The position numbers and the translations under genes are program-made. A DNA stretch of 64,000 bases, from the NCBI GenBank assembly GCA_012295275.1, contig CM022676.1, forward strand, positions 18,119,043 to 18,183,042, given 5' to 3'. Below are positions 1 to 12,828 of this stretch, piece after piece (within the stretch, counting starts at the first letter, position 1; each line of letters opens with the position of its first letter). The DNA comes from Chrysomallon squamiferum (Eukaryota; Mollusca; Gastropoda; Neomphalida; Peltospiridae). The notes under the pieces were generated by a model, which saw only the letters and a program-made list of their open reading frames with translations, ran no database searches and was not told the origin of the DNA.

Positions 1-635
1 AAGTACATGAATTATTATTTATTAGTGAATGGTGTAGACAAGTTTGATTTCCAGTTCAATATGGCTACAAAACTTATGAATTGAAAACCATTTTTTTTAC
101 TGTCTTTGAGAAGGTATCTCTAAAATAGTGTTTACTTCTAAACTGTAGTGAGAATAGTTTTCTCCTGTCTATAAAATAGCTGTGGGTTTCAAGATTGATA
201 TTTGTCATAATACAAGTGTTGAGAAATGTTTTACAATATCAAAGTGATTCATGTCGAATATTAGAATTTATTGCACACGCAGACACAACGTGTCGTGGGA
301 GAGAGACCTTTTTAATTTAGATCAAAAACAGAATACAACGACGACAACCTTTATTTTATGTGTAATGAGTGAGGAAAACGCAGTATTATGTAAATAATTG
401 ATTCATGTTAAGAATAGAAGCTGCGGCGCGTATTCAGAGAGAGAGTTAAAACTTGTATTTTTACACTGCTCAGTTTGTCTGTTCATTCTACCTGACTGAA
501 CGACAGGTCAGTGGAGACAGTCGTATTTTTAAGTTGTACAAGAACAGTTGTGTTTAACAGAGACGAGTATTTCAGTGGGTGTGCGACTGCTTATATAATA
601 GCACACAAGATAATTTAAAATAATAACAACAACAC

Positions 636-685
<50 letters not shown>

Positions 686-849
686 TTTCAAAACTGTAAA
701 ATTAATATAAGGTCTGAGAAGGCTTCTGTATGTCATGGTGTTACCATTTTGCTAAGGCAAGAATAAATTAGCATATATTAACATAAATTTAACTCAGGTA
801 GGATTCCACCAGGTGTCATGGGAAGGAACAGTTAATCATGTGAAGAAGT
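1..849. other. intergenic A+T-rich sequence
   Basis: I see no gene here. Stop codons are frequent in all frames. It contains a near-perfect (AAT)n tract at about 635-684. Confidence 0.6.
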
Positions 850-1000
850 CAAATGTCGTTCTGATCTCGAATCTGAAGCACTTCTTCTTTTAGAAAATAA
901 AAGTAATAAATGATACTTTCACTGTCACAAAACATGGTGTTACAAAAGTTCTGTTGACATTTAGCTGATCTTAGATCTCATGTTGAAAAGCAGAGAATAC
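850..1000 (-). pseudogene. decayed N-terminal half of an Ig-domain exon
   Basis: Read on the minus strand this is a diverged, inverted copy of the Ig exon start at 3168-3315. Recognisable parts are an NRTF-like strand, the TPCF strand-B cysteine region and the YYFYFLKEEVL strand-C region, which corresponds to the YTLYFLWKTE stretch of the intact Ig gene near 42290. The frame shifts between the strand-B and strand-C parts and a stop lies upstream, so it cannot code. It is the left arm of a loose inverted pair about 2.2 kb apart. Homology was judged by eye. Confidence 0.5.
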
Positions 1001-1263
1001 GTGTAAATAGTTTCACACAGAGAAACAGACTGCAATTCAAAGCTGTCTCTGATATTCAATACAATACTAAATATGTTCAGACAAGCTCTCCGCTCACTTG
1101 AACAAACAGAACAAAAAACAGATTGTTTGACTGTGAGGATCTGATACATTAAACAGCGACCCTTATCCTACATTCTAAACGTCTGAAAACACGTTATTAA
1201 TATATATATCAGTTCAAAAGGAAGCATGTTAAGAAGTCTATTTCTAGCTTTACTAATATAACT

Positions 1264-1548
<285 letters not shown>

Positions 1549-1854
1549 GTAAGCTGAAAATTTAATAGTAATAACGATTACGATAACGATGTTCATGTTG
1601 ATGATGAAGTAATAGCGAGAAACAATTAGATTTGCCTCTTTGTTTGTCTGCAGGTAAAATAAAACTAATAAAGCAAGAAAAAAAAAATAAATTAAATTAA
1701 ATAAATAAATAAATAAATAAACCGGTCAAAGACACAACAACGAGTGCATAGTTACTTATTTGTTCATTTATTTTCGAAGAGATAAGAGAGAAATATTTCT
1801 GCATAGGGAGCCATTGTTCCTCACTGTTTCAACGTTTCAGTGATTTCTGTATAG

Positions 1855-1986
1855 GAAAAATATCATCCGGAAAAATGGGGACATCCCGAACTAAATACTT
1901 CCCACAAAACTCATCCAGAGTTCGATAAATCAGAACTGACCAGCGCATCTAAGCCTGAGTATGTTCATCTAAAACAGCGTAAATAA
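1855..1986 (+). CDS. possible last exon, charged cytoplasmic tail with YVHL motif
   Basis: After a possible acceptor (TTTCTGTATAG, AG at 1853-1854) a 43-codon frame stays open to a TAA at 1984-1986, with AATAAA-like sequence overlapping the stop. The peptide is hydrophilic, rich in His, Pro, Glu and Lys, starts EKYHPEKWGHPEL and ends SKPEYVHLKQRK. It contains a YxxL tyrosine motif. It lies 300 bases downstream of the Ig fragment on the same strand, so it could be the intracellular tail of a membrane Ig protein whose other exons have decayed. I see no membrane-spanning exon between them. No family is recognised, and chance openness over 43 codons cannot be excluded. Confidence 0.3.
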   Translation, partial: EKYHPEKWGHPELNTSHKTHPEFDKSELTSASKPEYVHLKQRK

Positions 1987-2418
1987 AATATTCAATATGT
2001 TTGTTTATTTGTTTCGTTTTGTTCTCTCTCTCTGTCTGTCTGTCTGTCAGTGTGTATCTCTATATGTGTTTGCCTTGTTGTCTATGTATAATCTCTCTGT
2101 CGGCCTGTTTCTTTTTCTATAGACATTTTCAATCTGTAAATATACTGACACGTAGACCTGTAATGTCGACTTACAATGAACAACCTTCCTTAGAAAAATA
2201 TGAAAAGATAGAGTTAGGTTTAACAAATGTCATTATAAAAGATTGATATTCATGCATTGATCGTGTTCTATCATGTTCTGAACATCGAACTATTTTTATT
2301 TATTTTTTGTTAAAGCGTCATTCAAATAAACTTATACTTTTATCATATTAACACGAATGATCTATTCTCACCACAACTTTGCAAATACAGTTCTAGGGAG
2401 TGTCCTTTAGTTACTAGA

Positions 2419-2486
<68 letters not shown>

Positions 2487-3160
2487 CTTTCTCTCTCTCT
2501 CTCTATCATTCTGTCGTTCGTACTCTCTCCTTTTCTCTGGCTGTCTCTGTCTCTTTATAAATAAATAAATAGCAGTGTCTTGATATAGCAAAGAGAACAT
2601 TGCCCTCCACTTGTAAGTAAAGCTAGAACAGCGCGGAATTGCAAACACACTCGAGGTAGAAAGAACTTTTATAACGGGCTTTCTTTTGAATTTATTATTC
2701 CTTATCGATATATTTTATTAATGTGTTCTTAAACATTTAGTGTTGAACATAATGGTAGCTGTTTAATGTGCCAGATCCTCTCAGTCAAACATTTAGTTTT
2801 TTTGTTACATTTGTTCAAGTGATCCGACAACTTGTCTGATCTTTCTTGTTCTTGTGATTACTTCAAATTTTTTAAATTTCTTTGAACTCCTCAATTTTAA
2901 ACTGACATTGCTGATAAATGTGAATAGATATATGTTTTATTTATTTATTTATTAATTTATTTATTTATGTGTTTGTTTGTTTGTTATTTTTTTCTCTTTT
3001 TTTTAAATAGTTTATTAAATTAAAGAATCATCAGTAACTAACCACATTTATTACCTGGAATATTCTATAATCCACCAATATTTTGTATTGTGTCGAATAT
3101 GAGACAAATTTGAAATAGAGTCTGTGTGTCTGTGTGAACATTTTCACTAATTTTCTCTAC
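1987..3160. other. intergenic, with (TC)n tract
   Basis: No gene is seen. A (TC)n tract runs from 2422 to about 2506 with a few interruptions, and an ATTT-rich stretch lies at about 2935-3005. Confidence 0.6.
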
Positions 3161-3167
3161 TTTTCAG

Positions 3168-3315
3168 CCAGAGATCAAAGATCAGCTTAAATGTGAACAG
3201 AACTTTTACTACACCATGTTTTATGACGTGTGAAATTATCATTTATTACCTTTATTTTCTAAAAGAAGAAGTGCTATAGAATCGAGATCAGAACAACTGA
3301 AGAAAAGCAATAACT
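3168..3315 (+). pseudogene. N-terminal half of an Ig-domain exon, cut by gap
   Basis: A good acceptor (TCTACTTTTCAG) at about 3156-3167 is followed by a frame reading RSKISLNVNRTF, then TPCFMTCEI and YYLYFLKEEVL, the A-B-C strand region of an Ig domain like that at 42187-42300. A TAG stop follows EEVL, and the sequence then enters the 200-N gap. It is on the opposite strand to its copy at 850-1000. The stop suggests decay, but the missing sequence prevents a firm decision. Confidence 0.5.
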
Positions 3316-3515
3316 NNNNNNNNNNNNNNNNNNNNNNNNNNNNNNNNNNNNNNNNNNNNNNNNNNNNNNNNNNNNNNNNNNNNNNNNNNNNNNNNNNNNN
3401 NNNNNNNNNNNNNNNNNNNNNNNNNNNNNNNNNNNNNNNNNNNNNNNNNNNNNNNNNNNNNNNNNNNNNNNNNNNNNNNNNNNNNNNNNNNNNNNNNNNN
3501 NNNNNNNNNNNNNNN
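3316..3515. other. assembly gap (200 N)
   Basis: Exactly 200 N, the usual placeholder for a gap of unknown size. Sequence on the two sides may not be adjacent in the genome. Confidence 1.
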
Positions 3516-3563
3516 CGCCTGCTAAAGGCGGCTACGACTTGGCTGATTATTCCGATTTCTGGC

Positions 3564-3731
<168 letters not shown>

Positions 3732-3944
3732 TGATCAAGCAGCACTATCACTTCCCTCTACAAGAATCTAAAATTATTGCACAATGGGAAAAATCATGAA
3801 GATTGTTGAATATTACTATTTTTAAGAAAGGTTTATATTCATATCTATATGACTTATACGACAACAGAAAAGAATCAAAATGTCTAATAATAATATGTCA
3901 TTTTTATAAGTAATTTTCTAACAATACAGTGACTTGATGACAGT

Positions 3945-4022
3945 ACAGACCTGATATTGATATCAAATGGTTTTCTCTCCAAGAACCTGCTGACAGCGTG
4001 ACTGACACAGATAAAACACTTC
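3945..4022 (-). pseudogene. short relic related to the propeller fragments
   Basis: On the minus strand it reads VFYLCQSR, then after a deletion and a stop YQYQV. This matches the longer relics at 35078-34955 and 61333-61215 at both ends (VFYLCPSRG ... SYQYQVRT). It is an internally deleted copy. Nothing else of a gene is visible nearby. Confidence 0.45.
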
Positions 4023-4260
4023 TTAAAATAAATCTTTAATCTTAGTTAGTACTCAAGATAACACTAGTTACACAGCAATAATTTGGTTTAATGTAATTTA
4101 AACTATTTCAAATAAGATTCAGGTAATAATAATATTAACATTTTGTGATCAAAGTTTTCATTGTTTAATATCGTAACTTTCCTGTGTTTCATCTATTTAA
4201 ATGTGTTTGCATATGAATAACTAGATTCAGTACTGAAAGACTGAACACTTCTACAAGTTT

Positions 4261-4623
<363 letters not shown>

Positions 4624-5376
4624 CTTTTAATAAATAACACATTTACACGCAAGCATAGAAACGATAAATAGGTACAAAAAATGATCAAGAATTAAATTTA
4701 AAAAAAATAATAATAAATAAATAAATAAATATATTAATAAACAGCAAGCAAATATATATATATAAACAGGTATAAATAGTAAGGGTCGCCCTACAAGGTA
4801 AATTAGTAATATTACTTTTATTATATTTCTAAATAAAAAGTAAAGCAACGCGAAAAATAACAAAAGTACTGAATCACTGATCTATTAAGAAAAAATGTCT
4901 TCTAATTAAACTGAAGACACGTTATCAGTTTAAATGTAAAAACAGTAAAAATGTAAAAACAAATTAAGAAAAAGAAGACTAATAATAGTAAATAAAAAAA
5001 ACCAAAAACATGTTCAGTTGCGAAAATTTGCTCCAACCTTAAAATAACCCCAATATTTTAAGTAGGTTAGATGAATAAAAAGGAAAATCTACCGTAATAA
5101 CCTTAATAATAACTTGTCTTTAATTATATATATATATATATACATGAAATTAGTAAAGTGATTTGTTTAATTTAATAAAATTTGGTTGCATTTGAATTAA
5201 CTGTATTATATATCGTAAATTCGATTATTTCTACGACAGAGATTGAAATATTTGGTATCTGTGTTCAGTTTTCTTGTTATTAAAACACGAGTGAGCGAAA
5301 CGAGACATACTAATCTGTTTTGTCAATATTAAAGTTCACTGCGTTGTCTCGCCTTTCTTACCTGGCGTTAAACAAA
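4624..5376. other. A+T-rich spacer
   Basis: No coding potential or RNA gene seen. It holds short (TA)n and AAAT-type simple sequence and, at its right end, a diverged unit of the 106-bp repeat. Confidence 0.6.
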
Positions 5377-5404
5377 TTTACTTTAGTACAAAGTCAACAT
5401 TATC

Positions 5405-5576
<172 letters not shown>

Positions 5577-7000
5577 ATACAACACACATAACTGAATGCT
5601 CGGTACAATCAGACAAACCGAATCATTAACATCCAATATGGCGTCCGATGTGTTTCTATTACCTACTGCCTTCTTTGTGAATTGAAGGTATATAAATATA
5701 TTAAATTAAGTGCTGACCAACAAACAATTTTATAAATTTGTGAGTTTTGCTGTATTTAACTGTTAAATCTCAGTAGTGTAACTTTTTGAAACCTTCGACT
5801 TCTCTGAAACCGCCATTTCTACGCCTTCAATTATTACCTGCAACACCAAAGCGGGCTCCAAGCTTTAGCCGGAGTTTGTGTATTCCAGAAGATCATGGTA
5901 AAAGACCAACACACATAGATAGATTCTCATCACTGCTTCTTTTCAACGTTTTACCAATAAATATTTAAAATACTTGTGACTGAAAAACAAGATACATGTA
6001 TAAAGAAAATTATGCTTTGATATTCAGAATTGTTAGCCACATCTCTTGGTTTTTTCATTTAATTTAATTTTTTTTTTTTTTTTTTAAAGTAACATGCTAT
6101 GACGCTTTAACCATCTTAAAATGGAATAATATTACTGCAATTACTTTGAAAAATGCGTCTAAAGTTGAAACATAAAATGTCTGAAATAAAATGAAAAAAA
6201 AAAAAAAAAAAGAATAATAAAATAAACAACAACATAAAAAAAATACAAATAAATAAATAAATAAAATAATAATAATAATAACAACAACAACAATAACAAC
6301 AATAAAAATAATAAATAAATAAATATTTAGTTCAATGAAGGCACAAATGAGAGAGCCGCTGCTGTTTGAACTGTGGAAAGAGAAAACTGTACGAAAACTT
6401 TAATCTCAAAGTTTTATGACTTAAGTTGTCTAAGAAACCAAGTTAGTCTACGATACACAGTCTGCGTTTGTCCGAATCTGAGTCCTATGGGCGGAGCCAC
6501 TGATGATAGTGCCATCTGAAAACAGACTCAGTTTGTACAAGCGCTGTACCAGTCTCAGTGGTGTCTGAGTACGTCTGTTGTTAACAGATTTGTTGTATTG
6601 CCAGAGTATTTCAGAGTTACCGCACAGTGCCTGCACATGACTCTTGAGTTTTCTTGAGTTTTTCTCCCTTCTTCGACATAATAACTGAAACCCGAAATAT
6701 CGCAGAAATGGCGCATCAGCAGCATCGCACAAATCGCGGTATAACGTTCTTCCTGGCCACCATATATATATATATATACTTTGTTTGCCTGAATAATGAA
6801 AATATTAATTTTTCTGAAAAGTATATTTCATTAAATAAATAAATAAACAAATAAAAATAAATGTTCCCGTTTCCTCCATGTCTTCGTGATGATGGTGTAC
6901 AGGTTACGTGACGATAACAACCTCGAGGACTGTTAACAGTAAACTGAAATGTTCTGGAATTACAGCTGCGAAACATAGATGTTACGTTTTCACTGTACGT
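5577..7000. other. unrecognised sequence in unit 1, no gene supported
   Basis: Two open stretches occur here: a 60-codon one on plus (5786-5968) and one on minus at 6732-6448, which is continuous with 6976-6716 in the other unit (15178-14648) but broken here by a (TA)n length change. A (TA)n tract and AAATA repeats lie inside that frame, it matches nothing I know, and a 2-bp microsatellite change breaks it. I do not call a gene. Confidence 0.5.
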
Positions 7001-7029
7001 TTGTAAATATCTCCATTAACTTCATGCCA

Positions 7030-7160
7030 AATTTATTAAAACATGGATGCATCGTATTGTATCGGGACACATCTTTCCCGAATCGATGTATCGTATCGAA
7101 GCCTTTGTATCACAATACGATTCTGTATTGTAGTAATCGTTACAGTTTGGTGTATACATA
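7030..7160. mobile_element. possible DNA-transposon relic
   Basis: The stretch is rich in ATCGTATTGTATCGGGA, GAATCGATGTATCGTATCG and CACAATACGATTC. This resembles internal or terminal parts of decayed hAT-like elements in animal genomes. No transposase frame or target-site duplication is visible. A second copy is at about 15240-15360. Confidence 0.3.
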
Positions 7161-8169
7161 TCTTTCTGTGTCTGTGTGTGTGTGTGCGAGCGCGTGTTAG
7201 CGTGCTTTGAATCAGATGGTCAAACAGGCAGTGAAGTATCTAATAATACATTAATTATTATTATTCATACGCCATTGTTTCTTCGTTTATCATCCGTTTT
7301 TAACATTTTGTTTGTGAAATAGGATCTAGCGATTTATCCAGAACAAGTTTATGCTGTAGTTGTTGCTGTTGTTGTTGTTGTTGTTTTTCCATTGTAAATT
7401 GTGGTTACGACTGTAAGCCGGTGCCCTAAGCATCTTATTTTCTAAGCAGTCGATTTTATTTTATTTTATTAGACTTATTTATTCTATTTTTTAATTCTGT
7501 CTGTCGTTGTTTTGTTCTTTCGTTCTTTTATTCTAATTATATTTGCTTTGTTTTCATTCTATCGCTTCTCTGTCCCATTTTTTATTCTATGTCTTGGTTT
7601 ACATTTTCTTTTGCATGTTTACTCGTTTAATCCTTGCATTCTTTTTCAATCGCATCATCACCGTTTTCAGGGCATTAAAAACGAGAGAAAAAACAATAAA
7701 ATAAAATAAAATGAAATATATTGAAATAAACATAAATATAATTAATATTTTTGCTTTACTAAATAAATGGCAAGATATAAAACATATATTTTTATTAAAT
7801 TAATAATACATTTTTTTTTTCAGTGTTTAATCAAGGCAATTTCAGAATTATTGAAAAAGGCTTGTTTAATCTCAACTTAAGATGGTGCTAGATTATAGAC
7901 TCATTGTGAAATGGGCAAAATGCGATATCTGTCCTCTCTGGTCACACTTTTCATATTGTTCTAAAGTCAGAGTGTTGAGTCTTGGTAGTATTTCTAAATA
8001 CCCACACTGTCTTGCATAAGAATAATTATTACTACCGAGTGCTTCCATTGCAAACAAATACGTTACTACAATTAGAAAACGAAATAGTTTAAGTTGACTT
8101 TTCTTCGTTCTTCTGTTGAAGTTAATTAGCTAGATATTACCACGAATGTGTGTACAAAAAGAACAATTT

Positions 8170-8430
8170 GTTTACCCGTACGGTCCACCGTATTGTAAAG
8201 TTTGCGATTTACCGCGACATCGTGATAACCTCCCTTGAATGGAAGCCAGTGCAATGTTGAACTTTCATCAACTGTTTTATTGTTTTAACTGCATTTATTT
8301 GTTAACACAATGACTTGGACATGATTCAAAAATTGGAAACCGAAGTATGTTTGCCTTCATACATGCAAGTATATTTCATTATTTCTTCCAAATAGTGAAG
8401 TACCGCGATATCGTGGGACCGCGGTATGCA
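8170..8430. mobile_element. possible DNA-transposon relic with ACCGCGATATCG motifs
   Basis: ACGGTCCACCGTATTGTAAAG and TTACCGCGACATCGTGATAA near the left, and GTACCGCGATATCGTGGGAC then CGCGGTATGC at 8399-8430, form imperfect inverted motifs. They suggest a decayed DNA element. No transposase is seen. The second copy is at 16380-16630. Confidence 0.3.
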
Positions 8431-8642
8431 GATAATCTTCAGGATTCTAAAGTAAAAAAGAAAGAAAGAAAAGACATTCTGGATTAATATTAGGGACTTT
8501 GTTAAAGAATAATATTTGATTGCAAATAAGAAAACTTAAGATGTAAAATGAATTGTAATATATTATAACTAGATAAACAAGACACATTAAAACTGTCGAT
8601 AAATGTTTTGTAGATGTCATAATGAAGCTGTATTAAATTTCT

Positions 8643-8661
8643 ATTATTATTATTATTATTA

Positions 8662-8692
<31 letters not shown>

Positions 8693-8696
8693 GTTA

Positions 8697-8754
<58 letters not shown>

Positions 8755-8755
8755 T
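8643..8755. repeat. (TTA)n microsatellite
   Basis: A long, nearly perfect TTA tract with two small interruptions. The partner tract is at 16843-16957. Confidence 0.95.
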
Positions 8756-10307
8756 TATTTTCCTGTCAATATACTGATAAGAATGAAAAACAAAAAATCC
8801 TAATAATGTACTGTATTGGAATTGACATCAGTTTATTATCTGTATTTTAATTTATTATATTATTTATATTTTGAAGGTCAGTGACAATATAGTTGAGGGT
8901 CAAGTATAACAGTGGACATGAGGCAGGCTCTGTCATGTTCCTCACTGCACACAGCTCTAGAACACACAAGGAAATAACAAAACATAGTATGTTGTGTACA
9001 AACATTTTGTTTAATATTAACTTTTCTGTTTTACTTTTTTTGTATGCTGTATTAGATTAATTATATCTTTGACACCAATAAAAAAACTGCAATTTCAAAC
9101 GTTTGGTGTGTAGAGAACATTCTGCACAGACAACATGTAGACAATGTGAGAATTCTGTCAGGTGAACTCACATGATCAACATCATGGACAACATGGACTC
9201 CAGTCATCTGTAAATACAACACAAAAATATACGAGTTTATTCAAATTTATAACATACATATACCTGATTAATAGTTTGTTAAAATTTTAATTTGTTACTA
9301 TTTAAAATGATTGCTGTTTAAATTACAACTAGGCTGAATAAATGAGAATTGAAACTACCATTAATTTCAAAATATTTTGGAATAAGTTTTTTGAAGAAAT
9401 AAACAGTTTTACAAATTGTTAAATTCTAAATGAAAATTAGTAATAGGTGTCATCAGTTTTTAAACATTTTTATTTTTGATTTTAAATATTCAGTTTATAA
9501 AGTTAAATTGTTATTTTAAATATAATTTTAAATTTTCTTTTACAAAAATAAAAAAAATAAATAAATAAATATATAATTAGTAAAATAATAGGTGTGTTTC
9601 AACAGCTATTATATTGAACAGAAATATGATTTATTTTTGTTTTATTTTTTAGCTTCCTTTTCCTAAATAAATTCCTTCCTTATTTAATTTTATTTAATTT
9701 TATTTATTTTAAATTTTGTTTTGTTTTGATTTGTTTTGTTTTATTTTATTTTATTTCTAGTCAAAGTGGTTATCAAGTGTTTTATTTCACTGTGGTAAAT
9801 CAGTGGAATAAAGTGAGAGAAAAACCGTAAACTATGAATTAAACTGCCAGCTGCGTTTTCAGTGTGATTATCATTTCTCACTAGTGAATGTGTAAGTCAG
9901 TGTGTGAAGTATGGAAAGTTACAAAATCAAATCACATTAGTGCTTCCATCAGACTGTTTCTGGCTCCAATATAAAAGAAATTGAAATATGTCTTCCTGTC
10001 CATGTGTGTACACGTAATTAAACATTTCAGACAGAAAATCCTTGAATCTAGAAAATACAACTGATTTAGATAATTAAACCATGCAACACAACCTGTAGAC
10101 ATTTCTGTTTTCCAGGTCAAAATGATATTTTCAAAGTAATTCTAAGACATTATGTATTCATTATAATTGTATTTATGTTTGTAGAGAGGAAGGACTGTGG
10201 TGATATTTTCTCTAGATAAGATGAATATCAAACTGTCGTACATCAGCAGCAGAGATCAAGTAAGAATTTTTAAATGTTACAAACAAAATAAATACTAGAA
10301 AACATAA

Positions 10308-10466
10308 AGTCATGTTTAAGTCATTTTCTTTGCCACCAGAAGATAGTTCCAACACTATGAAATCGACGCCTACAATCTCAATAAGTCTGGTAGCAATGTG
10401 ATGTCCCAAAGGTAGTTTCAGTTTGAGTTGTGGCAGTTTAGCCAGTGCACACCTTTCACACTATTT
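10308..10466 (-). pseudogene. Ty3/gypsy integrase fragment
   Basis: The minus frame reads CERCALAKLPQ (end of the integrase HHCC zinc region, C-x2-C) then LGHHIATRLIEIVGVDFIVLE and GGKEN. These match the start of the integrase core of Ty3/gypsy elements, where the Asp of VDF is the first catalytic residue. Homology stops after about 50 codons; the reverse transcriptase, RNase H and LTRs are not present nearby. It is an isolated fossil. The copy at 18513-18670 is the same piece in unit 2. Confidence 0.65.
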
Positions 10467-10886
10467 ACACCACAATAAGAGATCAGTATTTCTAAATTAT
10501 TAATAATATTAATTTTTATTTTATTTTACTTTTTGTTTTGACCAAAATATACAGAACAACTGACATTTATTTATATTTCCATATTTTCTAAATAACAAAT
10601 AATTTAATTAAATGTTTTTTTTGATACAATGTCAGGTACAATGTGTGGACACTGATATTATAAAATACAGAATCATTAATTTAAAACTATTTTAAAAATG
10701 TAATCGTATAATGTTTAGAATGATTCATTAATAAGATAACATAGTTTAATAATGTAAACAGTCTGAGATAAAAATAATGATTAGAATTACTATTATAATT
10801 TCATCTTTAAAGAATTAATCATAAAGAAATTATTTATTTTAGTTTTATTTGATTTTCATAATTTAACCAATATAACTGTCTGTTAC

Positions 10887-10976
10887 CTTGCTGGTGAAGC
10901 TCACATTAGATTTTGACCTCAATAGGGCCTCCTGCACTTTCTGATCACTGATCTCTAGAACACCATAAATCAAATC
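10887..10976 (-). pseudogene. 90-nt exon-like frame, unrecognised
   Basis: On the minus strand a clear acceptor (TTTTACTTTCAG) precedes 30 open codons, DLIYGVLEISDQKVQEALL to VSFTSK, followed by a GTAACA donor. It is phase 0 at both ends and lies downstream of the NC1 exon on the same strand, which also ends in phase 0. The peptide does not resemble the next part of a collagen IV NC1 domain, so it may belong to another fossil gene. The unit 2 copy is near 19182-19093. Confidence 0.3.
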
Positions 10977-11002
10977 CTGAAAGTAAAATTTGGAATAAAA
11001 TA

Positions 11003-11007
11003 ATAAC

Positions 11008-11068
<61 letters not shown>

Positions 11069-11072
11069 GTAA
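11003..11072. repeat. (AAT)n microsatellite
   Basis: AAT tract, flanked by AAC/AAT mixed repeats. Partner at about 19209-19275. Confidence 0.95.
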
Positions 11073-11190
11073 CAATAACACTAAGAATAACAATAATAGT
11101 AATAAGGTGTTTGAGTGTGCATGTATATGTATATACATAAAATATTGTCAGTTATAAAAAATAATAACACCAACAATAAAGAAAGAACAA

Positions 11191-11600
11191 TTGAAACAAA
11201 TGAGATAAGTAAGTAGCTAAATAAGTAAATGCTTAGCAATGAATGAAATAAGTAAATAAGCGGAAAACTGAAATAAATAAGAAAGTAAATTATGTAAATA
11301 TTTTTAAAAAGTATACACATTTTTAAATACCCACAATGCATCGGTTTTTGTTTCAGTTAGACAGCAGAGGCAGATTTCGTTTCTTAAATTAGCCATAAAT
11401 TGAAAGTTACATTTTTAAAATTATTATATCTATCAATAATCAGTAATTACTTTAAGCAATGTGGCAAAATATTCAAACATAAATCATGTAAAAACAAAGT
11501 CACTGCCGCAAAACATTGTATTCACAAACAAGTATTGATTATATATACTGAATGCTACTAAATGTTAACATTTTTATTCTACATGTGTCAGTTTTAAATA
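11191..11600. repeat. 0.4-kb dispersed repeat R1
   Basis: It begins CAAATGAGATAAGTAAGTAG and runs to about TGTGTCAGTTT. Further copies are at 13457-13580 (cut by the tandem-duplication junction), 19396-19805 and 21662-22025 (more diverged, right flank of the tandem array). No coding content is seen. It may be a non-autonomous element or an old local duplication. Confidence 0.75.
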
Positions 11601-11715
11601 TCATTTAGTATTCACAATTACCTACCTCAAACAATGGAAATCAAATACAATATGAATATTTATGATTAAGTAATGAATATGAATGTTATGTAAATGAGTA
11701 CAGGGCAGGACTTAC

Positions 11716-11914
11716 AGGGTCTGGAGATTCACAAACTGCTGTTGTCTGCCTGGTCTGTTCACCTCTCACTCGATTCATCATCATCATCAACATCGGCTCC
11801 GATGTTTGCAGCCAGTAACTGTAATCATTCTGTGATGTTGTGCTGTACACATTGTTGATGTTGTAGAACATAAAAACATGGTTGTAAATCTTCTCAAACA
11901 GCTGACAGCACAAC
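11716..11914 (-). pseudogene. collagen IV-like NC1 exon
   Basis: On the minus strand an acceptor (CCACTACAG) is followed by a 199-nt exon with 66 whole codons and a GTAAGT donor (GT at 11715-11714). It reads CCQLFEKIYNHVFMFYNINN then VYSTTSQNDYSYWLQTSEP and ends TTAVCESPDP. This aligns with the first half of the collagen type IV NC1 domain, whose hallmark is FCNINNVC...NDYSYWLSTPEP...CAVCEAP. The two cysteines of CNINNVC are both tyrosine here, and the first Cys of CAVC is Thr. No second NC1 half or intact collagen chain is nearby, so I treat it as a fossil or very divergent exon. Confidence 0.7.
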
Positions 11915-12705
11915 CTGTAGTGGAATGTTTATTTTTGATTGTTAATTAGAAATTTCTTTCGGTGTTTTTGTAAACCTAAACCATCTTCTCATTCAATAAA
12001 TGTGTATCCTGAGAAAACTAAAATTTTAATAACTGTTTGAAGTTGAAGAAAAGTACATTTTAATTGTATTAATTTAGTTTATTTTATATCAGATCCGAAA
12101 AAGTCAATGCCTCTAGTTCAAACTTCAACATTAGAACATGAAACTACGACAGCTCAATAGAAAAAACAAATATTTAGTTCAATCAACTACACAAATTCTG
12201 CCTATATGCTTTGGAGTTGCCCATGACACAAACAAGTAAGATACAGTGATAAAGATTAGAACTGTTCCAGTGTCACTTCTTGAGCCACAGAAATATTAAA
12301 AACTCATATTTAAATAATCAAGACCTTTTATTTTGAGCGCTTTGAATATAATATTCTTTATTTCGTTTTTGTATATTTTGTTTGTGTTTATTTGAAGATT
12401 ACCATTAAAAAAATAAAATAAAATAAAACATAAAAAGGCATAACTGTTTAATATAGATCTGGTTCTCCTGTTTAAAACTGAAACAAAATAGACATTTTGT
12501 TTAAAAGTAAAAAAAAATATATAAATCTTATTTAACATTTTTAAAGCACACTGCTATCTTTGGATATAAAACATGTTACAGTTTGGTAAAAGCTGGAAAT
12601 TAATAGTATTAGTAATATAATTCACTGTATTTTATTTCATTTATTGTATTTTATTGTATTTCATTTCATTAACAACAGCAAAGTATAATCTTAAAAAGCC
12701 AGTAC

Positions 12706-12828
12706 CTGCTGAAAGTGTGAGCAACTGGATGTAAATGAAGATTTTATAACAAAGCTGGGATTCTTCCTCCAGTTTGTTCAGACTGTAGTCAACTGATGTT
12801 TCGCCGGAAATCTTCAGAGTCAGGGAGA
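12706..12828 (-). pseudogene. 123-nt exon-like frame, unrecognised
   Basis: Between a TATAAG acceptor and a CAG|GTACTG donor, 40 codons are open: SLTLKISGETSVDYSLNKLE then EESQLCYKIFIYIQLL. The phases are 1 and 1. No family is recognised. It is repeated at 21034-20912. Confidence 0.22.

Noticed and set aside
8603-8803. Poly-Tyr/Ile/Leu, poly-Asn and poly-Cys frames across ATT/AAT/TTG tracts (also 16804, 27020, 34007, 35274, 61530)
   Set aside because: Trinucleotide repeat translation only; no protein-like flanks.
9175-9210. Possible 36-nt minus-strand micro-exon between ATTTACAG and GTGAGT
   Set aside because: Splice-like signals are good but 12 codons with no known neighbours cannot be supported.
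9932-10120. 62-codon minus frame MTWKTEMSTGCV (also at 18325-18137)
   Set aside because: No splice sites or family match; present in both units only because of the segmental duplication.
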